Below are positions 56,820 to 64,000 of a DNA stretch of 64,000 nt, piece by piece. Numbering within the stretch: the first letter of the stretch is position 1; each line of letters begins with the position of its first letter. The DNA is from CAVVSQ01 sp963848825 (GTDB lineage: Bacteria > Planctomycetota > Planctomycetia > Gemmatales > Gemmataceae). Under the pieces are notes generated by a model. The model saw only the letters and a program-made list of their open reading frames with translations. It did not search any database and was not told the origin of the DNA. The stretch is taken from positions 62,001 to 126,000 of the forward strand of contig CAWKFA010000008.1 in the NCBI GenBank assembly GCA_963848825.1, read 5' to 3'. The position numbers were made by a program, and so were the translations under genes.

Positions 56820-57801
56820 ATGCCCAAAGTCTTGATCGGCCCGGCACCACTCGCCGGCGTTGGCGGCCCCTACCTTGAAACCTTGAAAAGTGCGGGTTTC
56901 GAGCTGGTTTATCCACTTAAACGAGCCCAGATGAACGAGACCGAATTGCTCGAGCGCCTGGACGGCGTGGTGGCCGCCCTGGCCGGCTCGGAACCCTACA
57001 CGCGCCGCGTGCTGCAGGCGCATCCGCAGTTGCGGGCGATCGCTCGCGCCGGCGTTGGTTTCGATGCCGTCGATACCGAGGCTGCCACCGAGCATGGCGT
57101 GGCGGTTGCCATAACGCCCAACACCAATCACGATGCCGTCGCGGAGCATACTTTCGCGCTTCATCCTCGCCCTTGCCAAAATGATCGTGCCGCAACATGC
57201 CGGCACGATCCAGGGGAAATGGCCGCGCAAGGCCACCCTGCCGCTTCGCGGGCGAACGTTGGGGATCGCCGGGCTGGGGCGGATTGGCAAGGCGGTGGCC
57301 ATTCGCGGCGCCTGCTTCGGCATGAAATTACTGGCTTACGAGCCCTTTCCCGATCAGGCTTTCGCGGCCAAATATGGCGTCACCTTCGTGACGTGGGAAG
57401 AAATGCTGGCTCAGTCGGACTACCTCAGCCTGCACCTGCCGGCGACCAAGGAATCGCGGCACCTTATCAATCGCCAGACGCTTGCGAAAATGAAACCCAC
57501 GGCGTTCATCATCAACACCGCGCGGGGAACGTTGATCAACGAGCCGGACCTTTTTGAAGCGCTGCGTGACAAGAAGATCGCCGGCGCCGGTATCGACGTG
57601 TTCGAAGAGGAGCCGCCGGGCAACCATCCCTTTTTTCAGCTCGACAACGTGGTGATCACGCCCCATGGCGCCGGCGTCGATCTGCAGTCGCGCGACGACA
57701 TGGCTTTTTCGGCTGCCGAAGCCATTGTAAGCCTCAGTCGCGGTGACTGGCCCACGGAAAAAATCGTCAACCCCGAGGTCCGCGGCAAATTCAAATGGTA
57801 A
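56820..57801 (+). CDS. D-3-phosphoglycerate dehydrogenase-like (2-hydroxyacid dehydrogenase), one frame shift
   Basis: About 327 residues when joined, the short type without ACT domain. Catalytic N-terminal part: AIARAGVGFDAVDTEAATEH. Rossmann part: RTLGIAGLGRIGKAVAIRG; then NTARGTLINEPDLFEALRDK, GAGIDVFEEEPPGNHPFFQL and VITPHGAGVDLQSRDDMAF (catalytic His). The frame changes near 57160 (HTFALILALAKMIVPQHAG is restored). It could be SerA (serine synthesis) or another D-hydroxyacid dehydrogenase; SerA is the likeliest name but not certain. 77 bp after pxpC. Confidence 0.83.
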
Positions 57802-57835
57802 GGGGCTGCTGGGGGTATATTCCCGGGCAGGCGAC

Positions 57836-58557
57836 TCACCCACCGAAGCGCGCCGAAAAGAAGAAAATGCCGACGCAGGTAAAAAAGAGCCCTGAGAGCG
57901 TGCTGAGCACGAGCGTGATGATGCCGCAGACCAGGCCCGCCGTGGCCTGGCCACGGTTATAATTGTTGCTTACATCCAGGCCACGGTTGCTGTAAACGAT
58001 TGACATCACCGACAGCATAAAACTGCTGAGTGCCAGCACGAGACTAATGAGGAAGAAGGGGCCTTCGCTGCCACCGCCGAAGCGTGGGTGATGAACGGCC
58101 TGCGCGGCGAGCACCCACAGCACGAACGAAACGATTAACAGGCCGATGGCGATGAGGGAATACGTTAGTCCCGAAGCCGCTGCTTTGGCGGAGACTTCCG
58201 GGGAAAAATGACCACGGCGCGCCCGCGCCGCTGGATCGAAGGAAAGTCTTCGTATTCGTCGTCATCTCCATAATCATCATCGGCCACGCGGCGACTACGT
58301 TCCCGACTGCTGGAGCGCGCGGGAGCGGCCGGCAGGGGAGGGGGCTGCGCCGGACCACGCTTCTGGGTAGGCGGAGCCAGCGCGGGAGGCGGCGGCAGGG
58401 GAACTTCCTCGGCCGCCACGGGAATGGGCTGGTCCAGCACGCTGGCCGCCGGCACCTGCAAGCCCTGGCCGCAACTTGGGCAGTTGAAGGCCGTGCCCGC
58501 CGCTAGGCCCGGCTGTTGCAAAACGACATTGCAGCGCGGGCAGGCCAGGCGAATCAT
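57836..58557 (-). CDS. Zinc-ribbon membrane protein with Pro-rich linker (one frame shift)
   Basis: About 240 residues. It starts MIRLACPRCNVVLQQPGLAA with the second pair FNCPSCGQGLQVPA, so one zinc ribbon. Then a Pro/Ala and Arg/Asp-rich linker, and after the break four hydrophobic helices (LTYSLIAIGLLIVSFVLWVL; GPFFLISLVLALSSFMLSVM; LVCGIITLVLSTLSGLFFTC). The frame changes near 58237. The same plan occurs at 36029-36820 and in part at 10744-11226; a DUF4190-like membrane part is likely. The start chosen is the internal ATG directly before the ribbon. Function not known. Confidence 0.7.
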
Positions 58558-58626
58558 CGATAACTCCCTACGAAAACCGTTTCCTACCAAGCATTGTGCA
58601 AACGCGCCCCACACTGGCTTTGGGAT

Positions 58627-58830
58627 TCAAGGCACGAAATGAGGAAGCTCCTCTGCTCCCTCGGGAGCTTCTTCCGCCTTGGCTTGCTGCGGTCCAAAGC
58701 CCGGCAACCCAGGACGCGGCCCTTCATTCAGGAGGAGTTCCCTGATTTTCTCCTTGTCATTGTCCAGGTCTGCCTTGCTACAGCCAGCCAGCGCCACCAC
58801 CAAAAGAAAAGGAGCCAATAAACGTCGCAT
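58627..58830 (-). CDS. Small lipoprotein
   Basis: 67 residues. MRRLLAPFLLVVALAGCSKADL is a lipoprotein signal with lipobox ALAGC, so about 50 residues remain after processing: a helical, charged start (DNDKEKIRELLLNEG) and a Pro/Gly/Glu-rich tail. No family is recognised. It lies 69 bp upstream of the zinc-ribbon gene on the same strand. Coding is supported mainly by the complete lipoprotein signal. Confidence 0.65.
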   Translation of the reverse strand: MRRLLAPFLLVVALAGCSKADLDNDKEKIRELLLNEGPRPGLPGFGPQQAKAEEAPEGAEELPHFVP

Positions 58831-59070
58831 GTTCGCACCTCCCCTTCGTCAAGTTTCGCGTTGAGCGGCGCGACAACAGAGACCGCCGTGCTGGTTTTAG
58901 GGTCGCTAAATTGTTTTATAAGGATATTTTTATTTCCGGCTCACGGCCGGTTTACCACGATCCATTAATTACGAAGAGTCCTAACATTAAGGGGTCGGAG
59001 CCTTGCGTCTTGGGGCTCGACCTGACGTCTAAAAGCTGGAAAGTAAGTTATACCACACAGGGAGACGACG

Positions 59071-59775
59071 ATGAAGACATTTACCAGTTTAACAGCGCTC
59101 ATGCTGGGTTGCAGCCTGCTTCTGGCCCAGGTGCCGGTGGGCGGCCAAAAGGACTCGGACTGGCAGACTGATTTTCCGGTGGAGAAGGGCGAGCTCTCAA
59201 GCACCGGCCGTAACCCTTTCTTCATCCTCGAGCCCGGTTACGTGCTGATCCTGGAGAAAGGCGATGAAAAAATGGTCATCACCGTTCTCGATGAGACGAA
59301 AATGATCGGCGACGTCGAGACCCGCGTGGTCGAAGAAAAGGAAACCAAGGCTGGTCAGCCCGTGGAGTTCGCCCGCAACTTCTTCGCCATCAGCAAGAAG
59401 ACCAAAAATGTCTACTACTTCGGCGAGGAAGTGGATGTCTACAAGGACGGCAAAGTAGTCGGCCACCCCGGAACATTCCTGCACGGCACCAAGGGCGCCA
59501 AGTTCGGCCTCATGATGCCGGGCAAGGTCCTCCTCAAAGCCAAATATTACCAGGAACAGGCCCCCAAGGACGCCATGGACCGCGCTGAACATATCAGCCT
59601 GACCGAAACCGTCGAAACCCCCGCAGGCACCTTCAAGAATTGCCTCAAAGTCGAGGAAACCACCCCCCTTGAGCCCGCCACCAAGGAATACAAATACTAC
59701 GCGGAAGGAGTAGGCCTCGTGGCGGATACCTCCATGAAACTCACGAAATATGGGTTTTTGAACAAGGGGAAGTGA
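59071..59775 (+). CDS. Secreted protein, unknown function
   Basis: 234 residues with a signal peptide (MKTFTSLTALMLGCSLLLAQ). The mature part is beta-rich and uniform: PFFILEPGYVLILEKGDEKM, VVEEKETKAGQPVEFARNFF, NVYYFGEEVDVYKDGKVVGH, TPAGTFKNCLKVEETTPLEP and KEYKYYAEGVGLV. It resembles soluble lipid-carrier-like folds (DUF3108 or LolA-like patterns in planctomycetes), but I do not assign it. Good ribosome site (GGGAG). A strong hairpin follows at 59810. Confidence 0.75.
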   Translation: MKTFTSLTALMLGCSLLLAQVPVGGQKDSDWQTDFPVEKGELSSTGRNPFFILEPGYVLILEKGDEKMVITVLDETKMIGDVETRVVEEKETKAGQPVEFARNFFAISKKTKNVYYFGEEVDVYKDGKVVGHPGTFLHGTKGAKFGLMMPGKVLLKAKYYQEQAPKDAMDRAEHISLTETVETPAGTFKNCLKVEETTPLEPATKEYKYYAEGVGLVADTSMKLTKYGFLNKGK

Positions 59776-59809
59776 GGTTTCAGTTTTAAGTTGGGCAGAG
59801 AAGAACAAG

Positions 59810-59850
59810 GATTACGATCAGGGAGATGAACTCTCTTCCTGATCGTAATC
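59810..59850 (+). terminator. Intrinsic terminator
   Basis: 13-bp perfect stem (GATTACGATCAGG with CCTGATCGTAATC) with a 15-nt loop, followed by TTT. It lies 35 bp after the stop at 59775. The rest of the 292-bp gap shows no gene. Confidence 0.75.
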
Positions 59851-60067
59851 TTTCGTCCCAGCCTTTGTCGCCCGAAGTCGGAATAATCACTTTCCTGGCG
59901 AAACGGACCCATCTCACTTCAGACCAGCCTCATCCGCCTTCGCTGGCGCTGTCCAAGAGCACTTTTGTTTGGCCCTTGCAGGCCTTCGACCATAAGACAC
60001 TTTCAGGAATAACATTGATAGCGTTGCTTCATCATTCGGTGGCATCTCAAAGTTAAAGGAACTCGCG

Positions 60068-60838
60068 ATGAACATACTTGAACGCTTTCGTCTTGATGGT
60101 AAAACCGCGCTGGTGACCGGAGGCAATCGTGGTTTGGGGAAGGAAATGGCGCGGGCCCTGGGGGAAGCGGGGGCCAGTGTCGCGGTGATAAGCCGGCAGG
60201 CCGAGGAAGCCAAAAGCGCTGCCGCTGAGCTGGCCGCGTCCAGCAAGCAGGCCTACCGGGGTTATGCGTGCAATGTGACCGATGCAAGCCAGGTCGAAAC
60301 CACCGTGGCCCAGGTGATCCATGACTTTGGCCAGGTCGACATTCTTGTCAACAACGCCGGCATCAATGTGCGCGGACCCATCGAGAAAATAGGGGTTGAA
60401 GATTTTCGCCGTGTGCAGGAGACCAACCTGACCGGGCCCTGGCTACTTTGCCGGGCGCTGGCAACGCACTTCAAGGAGCGGCGCTCTGGCCGCGTGATCA
60501 ATGTAGGTTCGACCCTGTCCATCATCAGCCTACCTGATCGCACTCCGTATGCAACTTCCAAAGGCGCGGTCCTGCAACTGACGCGCACGCTGGCACTCGA
60601 GTGGGCGCCATATGGCGTCACCGTCAACTGCATCATGCCCGGGCCCTTTGGCACGGAGATGAACCAGTCGCTGCTCAAGGACCCCAAAGTCTATCAGGAA
60701 TTCATTGCCCGCATTCCGCTCGGGCGCTGGGGCAACCTGGACGAGATCGGCGGCCTGGTTGTTTTCCTGGCCGGCGACGCCAGTAGCTTTATCACCGGTT
60801 CCGCCATCGCCATCGACGGCGGCTGGACGTCTCATTAA
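60068..60838 (+). CDS. Short-chain dehydrogenase/reductase
   Basis: 256 residues. Classical SDR: GKTALVTGGNRGLGKEMARA is the NAD(P)-binding loop, DILVNNAGINVRG the NNAG motif, INVGSTLSIISLPDRTPYATSKGA would include the catalytic Ser, and PYATSKGAVLQ gives YxxxK. GDASSFITGSAIAIDGGWT ends it. This type includes gluconate-5-dehydrogenase and 3-oxoacyl-ACP reductases; the substrate cannot be chosen. 41 bp before the PQQ-type gene, same strand. Confidence 0.9.
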   Translation: MNILERFRLDGKTALVTGGNRGLGKEMARALGEAGASVAVISRQAEEAKSAAAELAASSKQAYRGYACNVTDASQVETTVAQVIHDFGQVDILVNNAGINVRGPIEKIGVEDFRRVQETNLTGPWLLCRALATHFKERRSGRVINVGSTLSIISLPDRTPYATSKGAVLQLTRTLALEWAPYGVTVNCIMPGPFGTEMNQSLLKDPKVYQEFIARIPLGRWGNLDEIGGLVVFLAGDASSFITGSAIAIDGGWTSH

Positions 60839-60879
60839 AATGGCGTGGTCCTGTGAACGACATCTTTGCTGGGGAATTG

Positions 60880-62187
60880 ATGACAACTTTGCTTTCTACA
60901 CGCGGCTGTCGCTTGTTTGTATTCGCTGCCATGCTTGCATCCCTCATGCCGTGGTCGTCCCGAGCGAGTGAGCCGGACGCTCAATACAAGACTGCCGGCT
61001 GGCCGCAGTTTCGGGGGCCCGACGGCCAGGGGCATGCCTTTGGACCGATTCCGACGACCTGGAGTGATGGCGCCAATAACGCCTGGTCCGTCAAGATTCC
61101 CGGCAAGGGCTGGTCCTCTCCCGTCGTTCTTGATGGCCAGGTGTGGCTGACGACCGCGGTGATCGGTGCTGCCGGTGACGTCTCCTTACGGGCCATCGCG
61201 GTTCACGAGGATTCGGGTAAAATCATTCACGATGTTGAGGTTTTCAGCGTCCCCCGGCCCAAGCCGAAAACGCTGCACGAACGCAACACCTTTGCCTCGC
61301 CGACGCCCGTACTTGAAAAAGGCAAAGTCTATGTGCACTTCGGTTGTTACGGGACGGCTTGCATCGATACGCGGACCGGCCAGCCCCTCTGGAAAAACGA
61401 CAAGCTCCTCGTCAACCATGAGACCGGCCCCGGCAGCTCGCCCCTTCTTTACAGAGACCGGCTTATTTGCACGTACGACGGCTCCGACGAGCAATATGTG
61501 GCCGCTCTCGACACCGCTTCGGGCGACGTACTGTGGAAGACCGAACGGCCCGAAGCCAAGGACCGAACTCCCGCGGACTCGCGGCGAGCGTTTTGCACTC
61601 CGCTCCTGGTCAACGTGGCCGGCAAGGATCAAATCGTCATCCCCGGGGCATTTTGCGTCTACAGCTATGATCCGCTGAACGGCCAGGAAGTGTGGCGCGT
61701 CAAGTACGGCGGCTTCTCCAACGTTCCCAGGCCGGTGTTTGCCGACGGTCTGGTCATTGTGAGCAGCGGTTTCTCGCCCCCCGACCTGGTAGCCATTCGT
61801 CCCGACGGCTCGGGAGACGTGACCAAGACGCACGTGGTCTGGAAGCAGCGTAAAAACGTGCCTAATGTGTCGTCGCCCATTGTGGTCGTGCGCCACCTCT
61901 ACATGGTGGCCGACAAGGGCATCGCCAGCTGCCTGGAAGCCAAAACCGGCAAAGTCGTCTGGACCGAGCGTATCGGCGGTAATTATAGCGCCTCGCTCCT
62001 GGCTCAGAACGACACGCTCTATGCCTTTGAGGATAGCGGCAAGACGATTCTGTTCGCCGCGTCAGCCGATGCCTACAAGGAACTCGGCCGCAACGAACTG
62101 AATGGCCATGTGCAAGCAACCCCCGCCGTGGATGCCGGATATCTCTTCGTCAGAACGGACACACGTCTGGTGAAGGTTGGGCCGTAA
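60880..62187 (+). CDS. Secreted PQQ-type beta-propeller protein (PQQ_2/BamB-like)
   Basis: About 435 residues from MTTLLSTRGCRLFVFAAMLA, a signal peptide; GTG at 60853 gives a longer frame but lacks a ribosome site. The mature protein has tryptophan-docking WD-like blades: WPQFRGPDGQGHAFG, GWSSPVVLDGQVWLTTAV, TPVLEKGKVYVHFGCYGTA, SGDVLWKTERPEAKDRT, EAKTGKVVWTERIGGNYSAS. This is the outer-membrane-assembly BamB / PQQ-binding-like repeat family, very frequent as exported proteins in planctomycetes. No catalytic residue tells enzyme from scaffold. Starts 41 bp after the SDR. Confidence 0.85.
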   Translation: MTTLLSTRGCRLFVFAAMLASLMPWSSRASEPDAQYKTAGWPQFRGPDGQGHAFGPIPTTWSDGANNAWSVKIPGKGWSSPVVLDGQVWLTTAVIGAAGDVSLRAIAVHEDSGKIIHDVEVFSVPRPKPKTLHERNTFASPTPVLEKGKVYVHFGCYGTACIDTRTGQPLWKNDKLLVNHETGPGSSPLLYRDRLICTYDGSDEQYVAALDTASGDVLWKTERPEAKDRTPADSRRAFCTPLLVNVAGKDQIVIPGAFCVYSYDPLNGQEVWRVKYGGFSNVPRPVFADGLVIVSSGFSPPDLVAIRPDGSGDVTKTHVVWKQRKNVPNVSSPIVVVRHLYMVADKGIASCLEAKTGKVVWTERIGGNYSASLLAQNDTLYAFEDSGKTILFAASADAYKELGRNELNGHVQATPAVDAGYLFVRTDTRLVKVGP

Positions 62188-62224
62188 AAGGCCCCGGCGT
62201 GCGCTATGGCGGCCATGTTGGGAT

Positions 62225-62647
62225 GGAACACCTCCGGCGTAAAAATATGGTCGCGGCTGGGACCTCGGGGCAATGGTTCCGATACCCCGAAGGGGTTGAA
62301 TCCCAAAGCCCAGGGTCGCGCTAGCGCACCCTGGGATGGTAACGCGGAGAAGAACCGATACCCCGAAGGGGTTAGATCACCTTGTCGGCAGACGGTGATG
62401 TAACACCTTCGGTGTAAGAATATGGTCGGGGCCGGGAACCCAGGGTGCGCTTCGCGACCCTGGGCTTTGAGATGTAACACCTTCGGTGTAAAGACCGGCG
62501 ACAAAAAAAAGGTTAGATCATTGTCGGCGGGCGGTGATGTGACATTTTCAGCGTAAAAATATGGTCGGGGCTGGGAACCCAGGGTGCGCTATCCCGACTC
62601 TGGGCTCTGCGATGTAACACCTTCGGTGTAAAGACCGGGGACAAAAA
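62225..62647. repeat. Array of 139-bp imperfect tandem repeats with palindromes
   Basis: Units starting GGTGATGT at 62394 and 62533 repeat with a period of 139 bp. Each holds ACACCTTCGGTGTAAxx-ATATGGTCGG, a CCCAGGGTGCG...CCCTGGG palindrome, a second ACACCTTCGGTGTAAAGACCGG and an A-run. The left part (62225-62393) is a more diverged unit with two TACCCCGAAGGGGTT palindromes and CCCAGGGTCGCG...ACCCTGGG. The array abuts the next start codon at 62648. No gene is seen in it. Confidence 0.8.
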
Positions 62648-64000
62648 ATGACCAATCACCCGCGTCGGCTATTCTTGGCTATCGTGACGTGGATCTTCGC
62701 GGTCGCCGGCGGCTTTGGTGATGAGCCTGTCGCGACGCACGTCATTAGACTCAATGGGCACGCGTTCACTTTGCCGCTGGGGTTCGATATCTCGTTGCTT
62801 GCCGGTCCCCCGCTGGTTGACCGCCCGATCACGGCGGATTTTGATGATGAGGGCCGCCTCTATGTCGGCGATTCCTCGGGTTCCAATGAAAAAGTGGCCG
62901 TTCAGCTCGAAAAGAAACCGCATCGTATTGTCCGCCTGGAGAGCACCAAGAAGGATGGTCGATTCGACAAGAGTGTGGTCTTTGCCGACTCGATGATGTT
63001 TCCCGAAGGGACGTTGTGGCATGATGGTTCCCTTTACGTGGCCGCGCCGCCCAGCATCTGGAAGCTCACCGATACCAAGGGCGCCGGCAGCGCCGACCGG
63101 CGTGAGGAATGGTTCAAGGGCAAGACACTGACCGGCTGCGCCAACGATTTGCATGGGCCCTACCTGGGACCCGATGGCTGGCTCTACTGGGGCAAGGGTG
63201 CCTTCGCCAAACAGGTTTATGAGCGACCTGGTAAAGAGCCTTTCGTCACGCGGGCGCGCACATGTCTTTCGCTGCCGGCCCGATGGATCGGGCGTCGAGC
63301 CGGTGATGAGCGGCGGCATGGACAATCCGATCGACGTCGTGTTCACACCGGGCGGCGAACGCATTATCACCACGACTTTCTTGCAAAACCCCGCCGGCGG
63401 CAAACGTGATGGCCTCATTCACATCATCTATGGCGGCGTCTACGGCAAAGATTTTGAGCCGATCCATGAACACAAATGGACAGGGCCGTCCCTCATGCCC
63501 GTTCTGGCCCACCTGGGGCCGGCTGCTCCCAGCGGTCTGCACTGTTATCAATCGACGGCCTTCGGCGCTGCTTATAAAGGCAATCTTTTCGCGGCCCTCT
63601 TTAATTTGCAAAAGGTGACGCGCCATATCCTCGAACCGGACGGGGCGACCTTCAAATGCCGGACGGAGGATTTTGTCGTCTCGGACAATAAAGATTTTCA
63701 TCCGACCGACGTGATCGAAGATGCAGATGGCAGCCTGGTGATTGTCGATACGGGCGGCTGGTACAAACTTTGTTGCCCAAGTTCCCAGCTCTCCAAGCCT
63801 GATATCAAAGGAGCGATCTATCGGGTGCGGCGGCACGATGGTCCCGACCATGAGGTAGCCGATCCGCGCGGTCTGAAGCTGCCCTGGTCCACCATGACCG
63901 TTGACGAGATAGTTTCGCTGCTGGGCGATGCTCGGCCGGCCGTGCGCCAACGGGCTGTAAAGCGCCTGGGAAGTAGGGAAGAGGCGGCACCGGCACTGGG
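62648..64000 (+). CDS. Sorbosone-dehydrogenase-like (PVC-type membrane-bound dehydrogenase), partial, one frame shift
   Basis: About 450 residues visible, running off the right edge. MTNHPRRLFLAIVTWIFAVA is a signal peptide. The NHL-like beta-propeller of L-sorbosone dehydrogenase type: RPITADFDDEGRLYVGDSSG, HDGSLYVAAPPSIWKL, DLHGPYLGPDGWLYWGKGAF, PIDVVFTPGGERIITTTF, and VIEDADGSLVIVDTGGWY. In planctomycetes such proteins usually go on into HEAT-like and heme-binding CxxCH parts; the last visible residues (SLLGDARPAVRQRAVKRLG) look like a HEAT repeat start. The frame changes near 63262. The cytochrome part is outside the window. Confidence 0.83.

Noticed and set aside
62225..62647. CRISPR array
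   Set aside because: Units are ~139 bp with internal palindromes and no short repeat-spacer alternation; no cas genes in the window.
1..64000. tRNA or rRNA genes, insertion sequences and prophage
   Set aside because: No T-loop/acceptor pattern, no rRNA-like stretch, no transposase or integrase protein was seen on either strand by reading; a tRNA scan could still find a missed one.

Overview
The window looks like a chromosome fragment of a planctomycete (Planctomycetota, probably Gemmataceae-like). The evidence is the GC-rich sequence, several protein types typical of that phylum, and tetrahydromethanopterin (H4MPT)/methanofuran C1 genes in a bacterium. The typical proteins include a BBP7-type outer-membrane barrel, large extracellular SdrD-like repeat proteins, ExbB/ExbD genes next to a squalene-cyclase-like repeat protein, zinc-ribbon membrane proteins and a PVC-type sorbosone-dehydrogenase-like protein. 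I saw no rRNA, tRNA, CRISPR array, transposase or phage gene. This is housekeeping plus lineage-specific chromosome rather than an island.

Layout. (1) 1-4169, minus: a close-packed operon of an esterase, a Tat-signal sugar isomerase, a TPR/glycosyltransferase protein and a second TPR protein cut by the window edge. (2) 4453-5910: fabH and a TerB-like protein. (3) 12605 down to 6005, minus: a seven-gene run folE, two membrane proteins, an FAD/Fe-S glycolate- or lactate-type oxidase, moaD, moaE, moaA. It is preceded by a promoter-like TATAAT and a terminator-like hairpin. (4) 12999-17518, plus: metK, two tandem methyltransferases with signal-peptide-like N-termini and a four-ACT aspartate kinase. 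(5) 17577-23756: small or secreted proteins, an HDAC-like deacetylase, a lipoprotein lipase and dispersed palindromic repeats. (6) 23757-30956: glnB, then mtdB, fae, an Hsp70-like protein, and mfnF, mfnE and mfnB homologues. This cluster supports formaldehyde oxidation via H4MPT and synthesis of a methanofuran-type cofactor. (7) 31141-34877: a protein kinase apparently fused to a tubulin/FtsZ-like GTPase. (8) 34903-47713, plus: a PLP dehydratase, a zinc-ribbon protein, ExbB-ExbD-ExbD, a membrane protein, a squalene-cyclase-like protein, an esterase, lutABC, citrate synthase and serS. (9) 47960-53824: two large cell-surface proteins. (10) 53868-64000: hemW, pxpA/pxpC, serA-like, small envelope proteins, an SDR, a PQQ-type propeller, a repeat array and a truncated sorbosone-dehydrogenase-like gene.

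Quality caveat. More than twenty conserved genes, including metK, citrate synthase, aspartate kinase and hemW, switch reading frame at one or more points while both halves stay perfectly family-like. Several breaks lie in G or C runs. About thirty indels in 64 kb look like sequencing or assembly errors rather than gene decay, so broken genes are given here as single features with approximate break points.

Most notable items: the kinase-tubulin fusion, the split C1/methanofuran cluster with an embedded Hsp70, the folE-to-moaA operon with its leader hairpin, the paired signal-peptide methyltransferases, the four-ACT aspartokinase, the ExbBDD/cyclase module, and a 139-bp repeat array running into a start codon.
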